From the IMG/VR virus record IMGVR_UViG_3300022926_001804, positions 62,001 through 126,000 of that record: a stretch of 64,000 bases of DNA; one strand, 5' to 3'. The notes beneath the pieces were generated by a model. The model was not told where the DNA came from and ran no database searches. It saw only the letters and a program-made list of their open reading frames with translations. This document shows positions 52,482 to 60,242 of this stretch, in pieces. Source of the stretch: a virus. Position 1 is the first letter of the stretch; each line of letters opens with the position of its first letter. The position numbers and the translations under genes are program-made.

Positions 52482-53590
52482 TTACCAAAAATCTTTTCCA
52501 GTTTTTTTAGATTGTTCTAAGTTGTCTTTGATAACGTTGTTAATAATCTGACGATCTTCAACAGTTAATTCGTATGCTTCGATAAGAGAAACTGCTCCTC
52601 GCATCCACCAGCAAGTTTTTACTAGCTCAGTTTTAATTTCCGTTACCTGTTTTTCTAGGATTTTAACCTCGGTTTGGATTTTATCGAGGTCCCACGTTAA
52701 AATCCTTAGCCGAAAAAATTGCTTTGGTCAAACGTAACCGGAATTGAATATACTTTAGGTGCACCGGCAGCAATTTCTTCTTCGGTCGCTTCAACATCAA
52801 CAGGTGCTTGTGTAAACTTTGCTCTTTGATCTTTAATATGTTCTTGAATTTGATTAAAAGTTTTTGCTTCACAGTTTGATAAGAATTCAGTTAAATGTAT
52901 TCTGTTAGTTACTGCAACGTCATCCCCGTCGGGCTGTATTGCTGTAACACTTTCAATCATAACATTAAGATTAATATCTGTTAGTTTTCTAAAACTATCT
53001 TGAAATTGTTTAAGTTTTTGCCCGTCATCAAGTGAATTATCATTAACAATATTAAAAATTCTTTGTTGTTCAAATGCTTTAATACTTTGTTCAGTAGATG
53101 TTTTATATGATACTGGTTTAATTTCTACAGCAAACCCTTCAATTTGAAATGTATCTTCAAAAGTAGTATTTGTATATTTGTCATAAAGATTTTGCAGATT
53201 AAATTGAAAATCTTTAGTAATTTCAGTATTAGGAATCTGCGTAGTCATATCAATAGTTTCGCCAAAGCTAGCCATTCTGATTGCAATTAATATTGTATCT
53301 AAATCAATTGACGGTGTTTGCCATGCATCTTTAATAGCAGGAACACAACTCTGAATAACATCAACAGTTGCTTGACCGTTTAACAACGCATCAGGCGTTT
53401 TAAATGCAATTTCATCTCTTGCGGTCATTGCGTATACAGCAAACTCTCCTGATTCAGGAATTTCAATAGAGCCAACTGGCCAATATTTTCCTTTACTTGG
53501 AAGTCTGATGTAAATTTTTGGTTGTCTTAAGTGTTTTGCTAGTGGATTTCCACCAACGATCCCCGGTTTAGGGATATTATTATCTACCAT
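52482..53590 (-). CDS. -1 frameshift fusion: gp26-family protein plus 76-codon extension
   Basis: If ribosomes slip back one base at 52718-52712, the gp26-family frame continues past its stop for 76 codons to TAA at 52484-52482, giving about 369 residues. The added part opens RLRILTWDLDKIQTEV and ends GKDFW. It is amphipathic, with a coiled-coil-like first half (KILEKQVTEIKTEL). It has no ATG, GTG or TTG before a Met at extension residue 36, so it lacks a start of its own. It fills the space up to the convergent gene, leaving six bases. The arrangement resembles G/G-T tail chaperones. Confidence 0.65.
52658..52718 (-). promoter_or_regulatory. -1 programmed frameshift signal
   Basis: On the minus strand: slippery heptamer T-TTT-TTC at 52718-52712 in the gp26-family frame; a 6-base spacer GGCTAA containing the stop; then GGATTTTA (52705-52698). 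That arm can pair with TAAAATCC at 52683-52676, and ACCTCG in its loop (52690-52685) can pair with CGAGGT (52671-52666), an H-type pseudoknot. Alternatively the arm pairs with a second TAAAATCC at 52665-52658, enclosing the same 6-bp helix in a long hairpin. Confidence 0.7.
52706..53590 (-). CDS. 26: gp26-family baseplate hub/tail assembly protein
   Basis: A 294-residue protein. RLPSKGKYWPVG (about 29-40) and YAMTARDEIAFKTPDALLNG (about 53-72) match the T4 baseplate hub family that includes gp26, whose members start with L-P-S-x-G-K and M-T-A-R-D-E. The C-terminus is acidic. T4 gp26 is a hub component that works with gp51 and gp28 in hub assembly with the tape measure gp29. Here the gene is divergent from, and 76 bases away from, the tape-measure gene. 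CATAAATA at 53632-53639 is its likely late promoter. The last codons form a frameshift site. Confidence 0.75.
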   Translation of the reverse strand: MVDNNIPKPGIVGGNPLAKHLRQPKIYIRLPSKGKYWPVGSIEIPESGEFAVYAMTARDEIAFKTPDALLNGQATVDVIQSCVPAIKDAWQTPSIDLDTILIAIRMASFGETIDMTTQIPNTEITKDFQFNLQNLYDKYTNTTFEDTFQIEGFAVEIKPVSYKTSTEQSIKAFEQQRIFNIVNDNSLDDGQKLKQFQDSFRKLTDINLNVMIESVTAIQPDGDDVAVTNRIHLTEFLSNCEAKTFNQIQEHIKDQRAKFTQAPVDVEATEEEIAAGAPKVYSIPVTFDQSNFFG

Positions 53591-53631
53591 GTTTATTACT
53601 CCTGCTAAATAATGTTATAGCCATGTTAAAC

Positions 53632-53639
53632 TATTTATG
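53632..53639 (-). promoter_or_regulatory. Late-promoter-like element of gp26-family gene
   Basis: CATAAATA on the minus strand, one mismatch from TATAAATA, 42 bases before the start. A CTAAATAA on the plus strand at 53605-53612 may serve the tape measure. Confidence 0.45.
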
Positions 53640-53666
53640 GCTTCTTATTATGTGAGTACTTAATAT

Positions 53667-55970
53667 ATGGCAGTAAAAATTGATATCCCCGGAGTAGGCG
53701 AAGTTACAGCAGAAAATGCGGCTTCAGAAGCTACTTTACGTGAAATACTTAAAACATTAGGTGGGAAATCTTACGGCATGGACGGTGGTGGCGGCATGTC
53801 TGGTACTGGCACTAATGCAGAAGAAGCTGCCAAACAAGTTAAAAAACACGGTGACGCTAGTGAAGAAGCTGGTGTTCAAGTAGAAGGCTTTGGAGCAAAA
53901 TTAGACGGATTTGTAGGAGGTATATGGAATACTTTTACAGCCGCAATTGGCGCCGTTGTTGGTTCTACTGTAGGATTAGGCTTTGAATTATTAAAAGGCG
54001 GAAATCAACTTAGTGATTTTGCTCAACATTTACCTATTCCAGGATTAACAGCATTTTCTGGATTAATCGACGGACAAATAAATTTATTTAGAGAGTTATC
54101 TCAGTCAGGTGCAAGTTTTGGCAACAATATGTTTGAAATTACACGCATCGCAGGTAATGCGGCAATACCACAAGAAGAATTTGCTGAATTATTGCGAACA
54201 CAATCATCAAGTTTAAGACTTTTTGGAAATAGTGTTAATGATGGTGCTCGAAATTTTGCTTCTATGTCAAAAGAAATGCGTCAAGGCGGAATTGGTCCTC
54301 GCTTAATGGCAATGGGATTTACCTCGCAAGAATTAAATGAAAACTTTATTGCATACAATGAAATGATGACAGTTTCTGGGCGTCGCCAGTTTATGACTAA
54401 TGCCCAGCTTATTGAAGGATCACAGAACTATTCATTAGAACTAGATAAAATATCCAAACTTACTGGTAAATCTAGAGAGCAACTTCAAGAAGAAATGCGT
54501 CAAAAGAATATGGACATTAGACGCCAAATGGCAATTGCAAAATATGGAGAAGAATATGCTCTTAGATTACAACAAGCGGCTGAAGTAGGCGGCCCAGCGT
54601 TTGAAGCAGCCATTCTTGATATGGCTGACGGTGTTGAAAACGATCCTTTGACACGACAGTTGATGGCAAACAACGAAGCATTTCGAAATGGCATTAATGA
54701 CGTTCAGAATATGACTGCTGAAGAGTTTACTAACTTTGCCGCTAGTGTTAGACAATCAGGTATGGACTATGCCAATAGTATGGGCGAGAACGCAGTCCAA
54801 GCTTCTATTGCAAACGGAACTGCGGTTGGAGAACTATTTCAGTTAACAGGTGCACTTGGTAGAGCAACTGGAACAGTTGAAGGAGGAGTATCAGCTGAAC
54901 AGCAAGCACGAGACGATGCTACTGCGGCTGTTGCAACTTTTGCTGAAACTATTAACGATGTAAGAGGAAGACTTCAAGTTGATCTATTAGACAGTAATAT
55001 CTTCCAAGATCTTAAAAACGGCCTAGCAAGTATAATTCCTTCTATCGGCGAAGCTAACAGTATGTATGATGATATGAAGGGCTTTTTTATGTCTAATATT
55101 TTTCCTGCACTAGACGATATGTGGACTTGGCTTAAAACTGACGGCCTAAATATGTTACAAGAGAGTATGGAATCAGCATGGAACTGGTTAAAGACTGACG
55201 GCGTTGAACTAATGGACAGTGCATTTACTAAAATGACAGAAGCATGGAATTGGTTAAGTTCAGGCGAAGGTTATACTATGATGCAAAATGCCATAACTGG
55301 ATTAACAGAGCTATGGGATTCGTGGAAGCCATCGATTATGGGATTCTTTGAAAACTTAACAAGTGCTGAAGGTAGAGCAGAAATATGGCAAAGTATTGTT
55401 GATGGTGCAAAAAGTGCCCTTTCGGCAATATTTACAGGCGTTGTATCTATGTTAGGATGGGATCAAATTGGACCTACTTATGAAGATTTAAAACAATCAG
55501 TTATTGATACTTTAGTTGATTGGAAAAACAAGTTTGTAGAAATGTTTACTTGGGAAAATATACGAAGTACATTTACTATTGAAAACATTGGTACAGCATT
55601 AGGAAATGCTGTTAGAGGTGTTTATAACTGGATTACAGGGTTGTTTGATTTTGATTTTGGTGGAATGATAAGTTCTGTAATACCAGACTGGGCAAAACGT
55701 TGGTTACCAGACAGCTGGTTTGGTGGGCCTTCTTCTAATCCTAGTGGATCACCCTCACCTAGTCCTAGTAGTGCAATACCAGAAGCTGACACATCGTCAA
55801 GTTCTGCTCCTTCACCAACTAATGATCCAGCAATGCGAACTGCTACCAATGCCACATCTCCATCTAATAATCCTGTAAGTGACTTAAATACTAATACTGC
55901 AAGGATGGTAGCATTATTAGAACAGCAAAATAGACTATTGCAGAGAATGGACGGTAACTTATATGGTTAA
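53667..55970 (+). CDS. Tape measure protein (gp29 role)
   Basis: A 767-residue protein. The N-terminal 60 residues are followed by a Gly/Ala hydrophobic region (about 85-115: IWNTFTAAIGAVVGSTVGLG) and a long helical body, the usual pattern of tape measures. Residues about 485-560 carry three or four tandem repeats of a Trp-rich unit (W-x-WLKTDG, then EAWNWL). Residues 690-740 are a Pro/Ser/Asn linker and the end (LLEQQNRLLQRMDGNL) is a short coiled coil. It lies beside the gp26-family gene and ahead of the portal. No clear likeness to T4 gp29 sequence; the role is from architecture and context. Confidence 0.75.
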   Translation: MAVKIDIPGVGEVTAENAASEATLREILKTLGGKSYGMDGGGGMSGTGTNAEEAAKQVKKHGDASEEAGVQVEGFGAKLDGFVGGIWNTFTAAIGAVVGSTVGLGFELLKGGNQLSDFAQHLPIPGLTAFSGLIDGQINLFRELSQSGASFGNNMFEITRIAGNAAIPQEEFAELLRTQSSSLRLFGNSVNDGARNFASMSKEMRQGGIGPRLMAMGFTSQELNENFIAYNEMMTVSGRRQFMTNAQLIEGSQNYSLELDKISKLTGKSREQLQEEMRQKNMDIRRQMAIAKYGEEYALRLQQAAEVGGPAFEAAILDMADGVENDPLTRQLMANNEAFRNGINDVQNMTAEEFTNFAASVRQSGMDYANSMGENAVQASIANGTAVGELFQLTGALGRATGTVEGGVSAEQQARDDATAAVATFAETINDVRGRLQVDLLDSNIFQDLKNGLASIIPSIGEANSMYDDMKGFFMSNIFPALDDMWTWLKTDGLNMLQESMESAWNWLKTDGVELMDSAFTKMTEAWNWLSSGEGYTMMQNAITGLTELWDSWKPSIMGFFENLTSAEGRAEIWQSIVDGAKSALSAIFTGVVSMLGWDQIGPTYEDLKQSVIDTLVDWKNKFVEMFTWENIRSTFTIENIGTALGNAVRGVYNWITGLFDFDFGGMISSVIPDWAKRWLPDSWFGGPSSNPSGSPSPSPSSAIPEADTSSSSAPSPTNDPAMRTATNATSPSNNPVSDLNTNTARMVALLEQQNRLLQRMDGNLYG

Positions 55971-55982
55971 GGAAACAAATAA

Positions 55983-57698
55983 ATGAGTTGGAAAAGATAT
56001 TTTACACCGGTAGAAACTGGTAATGTAAGCCCATTCTCGTCAGCAAGTAGTGGACAGCCTGGACCGGCAAAATCAAATTATAGTAGTTTCCTTCCTGATG
56101 TCTATAGCGGAGCTCCAAATAGAGCAGAACGTTATGGACAATATAATGTTATGGATATGGATAGTGAAGTTAATGCGGCACTAGATATTCTTGCTGAATT
56201 TTGTACACAGCAAAATCCACAAAATAAAACCAGTTTTAGTTTAGACTTTAAACAAAAAGCTACTAATAGCGAAATTAAAGTACTCGAAAACTACTTGCAA
56301 CAATGGACTAGACTTAATAGTTTTAATACGAGAATGTTTCGTATTATTAGAAATGTGTTTAAATTTGGTGATGCATTTTTTATTAGAGATCCAGAAACTA
56401 AAAAATGGCATCACGTTGATCCTGCAAAAGTTTCAAGTATCATTGTTAACGAAAGCACAGGAAAAACTCCTGAGCAATATATTGTAAAAGACATTAACTT
56501 AAATTTTGTTGATAAAGTAGCAACTACACCTTATACAACTAACGGCAACGTAACTGGAGGCGGTGACGGCTATTTAACTGGCGGTGTTAGAGGAATGGTT
56601 GGTAACACATCAACACAGAGTTCAAGTTCAAGATTTGGTCACGATAAACAAAAAGAATTTGCTGTTGATGCTGAACATATGGTACATTTAAGTCTAAGTG
56701 AAGGCTTAGATAATAACGCTCCATTTGGTAACAGTCTATTAGAAACTATTTTTAAAGTTTATAAACAAAAAGAATTGCTTGAAGATGCGATTATTATCTA
56801 TCGCGTACAAAGAGCTCCAGAAAGAAGAGTATTTTATGTTGATGTGGGTAACATGCCTTCACACCTTGCTATGCAATTTGTGGAGCGTGTAAAAACGGAA
56901 ATCCATCAAAGAAGGATCCCATCGAAGACAGGAGGCGGAACTAATGTCATAGACTCAGCTTATAATCCTCTGTCAACCAACGAAGATTACTTCTTCCCAC
57001 AAACTGCTGAAGGTAGAGGATCTAAAGTTGATACACTACCAGGCGGTACAAACCTTGGTGAGATTGACGACTTAAAATACTTTACTAATAAACTTATTAG
57101 AGGTTTACGTATTCCAAGTTCATATTTGCCAAGTGCGGCACAAGATGAAGGACAAGGCCAATTTAACGATGGTAGAGTTGGAACAGCATATATTCAAGAA
57201 TTGCGTTTTAACAAATATTGCGAGCGTTTACAAAATTTAGTTACAGAAGTTTTTAATTTAGAATTTAAACGTTATCTAGTAGAAAAAGGAATTAACATTG
57301 ATGTTGCGATGTTTGACCTTGTGTTTCAACCACCACAAAACTTTGCAAGTTATAGACAATCAGAACTTGATAATCAAAGGATTGGTACGTTTGCACAAAT
57401 ACAAGCTATTCCGTTTATTAGTAATAGATATGCATTAAAGCGTTTCTTAGGAATGAGCGATGCAGAAGTTGCAGAAAACGAACGTTTATGGAAAGAAGAA
57501 AACGACGAATTAGTAGTTAGTCCAACAGATGCAAGTGCAGAAATGCGAGGAGCAGGAATTAGTGGAGCAGGTATTGAAGGTGATTTAGGAAGCGCAGTTG
57601 ATACAGCAGACGATGCAGAAGAACCTACAGTAACAGGTACCGACGAAGGTCCTGAAAGTGCTACTACACCAGCACCAGAACCTACGCCAGAGGCATAA
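55983..57698 (+). CDS. 20: Portal protein gp20
   Basis: A 571-residue protein matching T4 gp20 (524). Conserved segments are MDMDSEVNAALDILAEFCTQ, RNVFKFGDAFF, IYRVQRAPERRVFYVDVGNMP and LPGGTNLGEIDDLKYF. It forms the dodecameric ring at the prohead vertex through which DNA is packaged. The C-terminal 60 residues are Glu/Thr/Pro-rich. It leads the head gene group gp20, core, gp21, gp22, gp23 in T4 order. Assignment is firm. Confidence 0.96.
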   Translation: MSWKRYFTPVETGNVSPFSSASSGQPGPAKSNYSSFLPDVYSGAPNRAERYGQYNVMDMDSEVNAALDILAEFCTQQNPQNKTSFSLDFKQKATNSEIKVLENYLQQWTRLNSFNTRMFRIIRNVFKFGDAFFIRDPETKKWHHVDPAKVSSIIVNESTGKTPEQYIVKDINLNFVDKVATTPYTTNGNVTGGGDGYLTGGVRGMVGNTSTQSSSSRFGHDKQKEFAVDAEHMVHLSLSEGLDNNAPFGNSLLETIFKVYKQKELLEDAIIIYRVQRAPERRVFYVDVGNMPSHLAMQFVERVKTEIHQRRIPSKTGGGTNVIDSAYNPLSTNEDYFFPQTAEGRGSKVDTLPGGTNLGEIDDLKYFTNKLIRGLRIPSSYLPSAAQDEGQGQFNDGRVGTAYIQELRFNKYCERLQNLVTEVFNLEFKRYLVEKGINIDVAMFDLVFQPPQNFASYRQSELDNQRIGTFAQIQAIPFISNRYALKRFLGMSDAEVAENERLWKEENDELVVSPTDASAEMRGAGISGAGIEGDLGSAVDTADDAEEPTVTGTDEGPESATTPAPEPTPEA

Positions 57699-57706
57699 AT
57701 ACTATT

Positions 57707-57946
57707 ATGATATTACGTGAATTATTTTATTTTGACAAAGAAACTATTGAACCTGTTGAAGATAAAGGTTATGATGCTACGGATGACGATAGCATTGTAA
57801 AGCGCGACGACACACGTAAAACTCGACTTACGCTAAGACAAATTAACAAAGCCCGTAAAGCATCCGAACTTCATGTAGAAGAAACAGAAAAAGAATTAGG
57901 TTTCGTACGTCAAATGTACGGAATACAAGCACAACCTGAAATATAG
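57707..57946 (+). CDS. Unknown 79-residue protein after portal
   Basis: A charged 79-residue protein (LRELFYFDKETIEP at the start, LTLRQINKARKASE in the middle) eight bases after gp20, in the slot where T4 has the prohead core genes 67/68. Short proteins here occur in other marine T4-like phages. The start resembles those of head-targeted proteins (M-hydrophobic-x-E) but no cleavage site is obvious. A prohead role is possible by position only. Confidence 0.65.
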   Translation: MILRELFYFDKETIEPVEDKGYDATDDDSIVKRDDTRKTRLTLRQINKARKASELHVEETEKELGFVRQMYGIQAQPEI

Positions 57947-57958
57947 GACTTTTTGTTA

Positions 57959-58558
57959 ATGACGGTAGCATTCGTACTTGGCAACGGCGAAAGTCGTAGA
58001 GACATTGATATAAATTCATTAAAACAATACGGTAAAGTGTACGCATGTAATGCAGTCTTTAGAAAGCACGAACCTGACTATCTAGTTGCAGTTGATGTTA
58101 AAATGATCTTAGAGATTAATCAACAAAAATGGCAAATGAGTCACGAAGTTTGGACCAATCCTAATAAACAATTTCACGGAATGCAAGGATTTAATTTCTT
58201 TCAACCTAGTAAAGGATGGAGTAGTGGTCCAACAGCATTATGGCTTGCAAGTACACACGGACATGATACAATATACATATTAGGGTTTGATTTTCACGGA
58301 GCACCTGATAAGTATGGACAGCGTACAAAGGTAAATAATTTATACGCAGGAACACAGAATTATAAACGTGAAGGTGATCCTGCTACGTATTTTGGCAATT
58401 GGGAGAGACAAACATCATCGACATGTGACGCACATCAAGGTACACAATATATTAGAGTTAGAGAAGACAATGACGACTTTGTACCTAAACAATTAAAAAA
58501 ATGTAAGAATTTGTCACACATAAATTTAAGCGAATTTAAAAGATATTACGATTTTTAA
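57959..58558 (+). CDS. Unknown protein, DUF115/MptE-like fold suspected
   Basis: A 199-residue protein started at ATG 57959; a TTG at 57953 is in frame but less favoured. AFVLGNGESR near the N-terminus and GWSSGPTALWLASTHGHDTIYILGFDF in the middle (given as positions about 84-110) resemble the Gly-rich nucleotide-binding and central strands of DUF115/MptE-like and sialyltransferase-like folds. Its placement among head genes is odd for an enzyme. Related ORFs occur near portal genes in marine phages as hypothetical proteins. Function unknown. Confidence 0.6.
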   Translation: MTVAFVLGNGESRRDIDINSLKQYGKVYACNAVFRKHEPDYLVAVDVKMILEINQQKWQMSHEVWTNPNKQFHGMQGFNFFQPSKGWSSGPTALWLASTHGHDTIYILGFDFHGAPDKYGQRTKVNNLYAGTQNYKREGDPATYFGNWERQTSSTCDAHQGTQYIRVREDNDDFVPKQLKKCKNLSHINLSEFKRYYDF

Positions 58559-58668
58559 ACACTTTTTTTCAAAACGAGTCGTTTTGACACCATTTACCAC
58601 CGCTTTTTTAAGGTATGTGTAAATAATAGTAGACAGCCTTACCAATAAACTTATTATAGGAGAAAACA
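58559..58668 (+). promoter_or_regulatory. Leader of the prohead core gene, with late-promoter-like element
   Basis: A 110-base gap. It has a perfect 7-bp inverted repeat CAAAACG/CGTTTTG at 58570-58586, preceded rather than followed by T's, and GTAAATAA at 58619-58626, a weak late-promoter relative 43 bases before the start. An AGGAG sits before the ATG. Confidence 0.35.
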
Positions 58669-59580
58669 ATGGCAGACACAACAAAGCTAGAGCAAATGCT
58701 CGAAAAATTAGTTAACAACGATCGCGATGGAGCTGATCAGTTGTTTCATGAATTTGTGATTGAAAAATCACGTAGCATCTACGAAAAAATGATCGAATCT
58801 GATCTAGAAGATCTAGAAGTAGATGAAGCTACAGATGAAGAAGTAGATGAAGCTACAGATGAAGAAGTAGATGAAGCTACAGACGACGAAGATTTAGAAG
58901 AATCAGACGACGAAGAAGTCGATGAAAACTTTGACGAATTTACACCAGAAGCTGACCCAATGGGCGGCGAGCCAGGCCCAGACATGTTAAAAGACATTGA
59001 AGCCGATGGCGACGACGAAGACGGTGTAATGGATATGGGCGACGAAGGTGAAGAAGGCGAAGAAGAGCTAGAAGACCGTGTAGTTGACCTAGAAGATGCA
59101 CTTGATGACCTAAAGGCAGAATTTGAAAAAATGATGTCTGGAGAAGAAGGCGACATGGACGATGAAGGCGACGAAGATGGCGACGAAATGGACATGGACG
59201 ACGAAGGTGATGAAGAAGCAGAAGAAGAGTCATATGACCCTTCAACACTTGGCATGCCAGCTTATGAAGGTAAAAAATCACAAGCAGAGCAAATGAGAGA
59301 GTATGTTGAAAAAGTTGCCGCACCAAAAGGTGAAGACAACAAAGCAAAATCTCCAGTTGCTGGCAAAAACGACATGGGCGGAACTACTGCAAATATTGCT
59401 AAAGGTTCAGCTGAAGAAAAAGGTGGAAGCGTAAGTACTCCAAATGTAGAAGACTTTAATCAAGTTAATGTATCTGGTAACAAAAAAGCACCTGCAATGT
59501 CAAATGCCAAAGGCCACGGCGCAGAGAAAAAAGGCGCAGGCGAAACTGGAACAAATAGTAAAAGTACTATTGGTTCTTAA
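58669..59580 (+). CDS. Acidic prohead core protein (gp67-like)
   Basis: A 303-residue, extremely Asp/Glu-rich protein. The N-terminal 45 residues (KLVNNDRDGADQLFHEFVIEK) resemble the helical start of T4 gp67, itself an 80-residue acidic core protein, followed by acidic low-complexity sequence including three exact or near-exact VDEATDEE repeats (coded at 58819-58890). The C-terminal third is Lys/Gly/Ser-rich. It lies before gp21, where T4 has genes 67 and 68. Prohead core proteins are degraded by gp21 on maturation. The family is likely but not certain because of low complexity. Confidence 0.7.
   Translation: MADTTKLEQMLEKLVNNDRDGADQLFHEFVIEKSRSIYEKMIESDLEDLEVDEATDEEVDEATDEEVDEATDDEDLEESDDEEVDENFDEFTPEADPMGGEPGPDMLKDIEADGDDEDGVMDMGDEGEEGEEELEDRVVDLEDALDDLKAEFEKMMSGEEGDMDDEGDEDGDEMDMDDEGDEEAEEESYDPSTLGMPAYEGKKSQAEQMREYVEKVAAPKGEDNKAKSPVAGKNDMGGTTANIAKGSAEEKGGSVSTPNVEDFNQVNVSGNKKAPAMSNAKGHGAEKKGAGETGTNSKSTIGS
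58819..58890 (+). repeat. Three tandem 24-base repeats in the core protein gene
   Basis: Units at 58819-58842 and 58843-58866 are identical; the third, 58867-58890, differs at two bases. Each codes for VDEATDEE (last copy VDEATDDE). Confidence 0.9.
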
Positions 59581-59595
59581 TTGAGGATTATGGGG

Positions 59596-60228
59596 ATGCA
59601 TAACTTAACCGAAACACTATCATTCGACCAAGCTAAAATGGTCGTTGAGACTACTGAAAATAGTGCAGGTGGTAAGGACTTGTACTTAAAAGGTATCTGC
59701 ATTCAAGGTGGTGTTCGTAACGCAAACCAGCGTGTATATCCTGTAAGTGAGATCAGTAGGGCTGTCAACACGCTCAACGATCAAATTCAAGGCGGGTATA
59801 GTGTATTAGGCGAAGTTGATCATCCTGAAGGACTCAATATTAACTTAGATCGTGTAAGCCATATGATCACAGAAATGTGGATGGATGGTCCAAACGGTTA
59901 TGGAAAACTAAAAATTATTCCAACCCCGATGGGACAACTAGTTCAAACCATGATTCAAAATGGTGTAAAACTAGGTGTTTCATCAAGGGGATCGGGTAAT
60001 GTAAAAGATGATGGTAGCGGGGAAGTCAGCGAATTTGAAATAATCACTGTCGATGCCGTTGCCCAACCAAGTGCTCCTGGGGCTTATCCAACGCCTATTT
60101 ACGAGCACCTAATGAATACTCGTGGTGGGTATAAGGCATACAATTTGGCTCGCGAACTTAATGGCGATGAAAAGGCACAGAAGTATTTAAAGGAGTCGTT
60201 GATAAACATTATCAGCGGACTCAAATAG
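59596..60228 (+). CDS. 21: Prohead core protease gp21
   Basis: A 210-residue protein started at ATG 59596, with GAGG and GGGG upstream; in-frame TTG 59581 and ATG 59590 are alternatives. It has the herpesvirus-protease-like fold signatures of gp21: LGEVDHPEG (catalytic His) and GVSSRGSG (catalytic Ser). It cuts scaffold, internal and capsid proteins after x-x-Glu motifs during head maturation. It ends 14 bases before gp22, as in T4. Confidence 0.93.
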   Translation: MHNLTETLSFDQAKMVVETTENSAGGKDLYLKGICIQGGVRNANQRVYPVSEISRAVNTLNDQIQGGYSVLGEVDHPEGLNINLDRVSHMITEMWMDGPNGYGKLKIIPTPMGQLVQTMIQNGVKLGVSSRGSGNVKDDGSGEVSEFEIITVDAVAQPSAPGAYPTPIYEHLMNTRGGYKAYNLARELNGDEKAQKYLKESLINIISGLK

Positions 60229-60242
60229 ACTAGGAGAAACAA

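Noticed and set aside
52681-52872. 63-codon minus-strand frame overlapping the end of the gp26-family gene
   Set aside because: It lies wholly in the third frame of that gene and ends inside the frameshift region. The -1 extension frame is longer past the stop and protein-like.
57694-57701. CATAAATA at the gp20 stop as a late promoter
   Set aside because: It is only six bases before the next ATG and would give almost no leader; it is largely explained by the stop codon context. It could only serve genes further down.
58570-58586. Inverted repeat as a terminator
   Set aside because: The T-run precedes the hairpin on the plus strand and on the minus strand A's follow it, so it lacks a terminator tail in either direction.
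58779-59255. Long Ser-rich minus-strand frame
   Set aside because: It is the antisense shadow of the Asp/Glu-rich core protein (GAA/GAC repeats read as TTC/GTC/TCG and so on).
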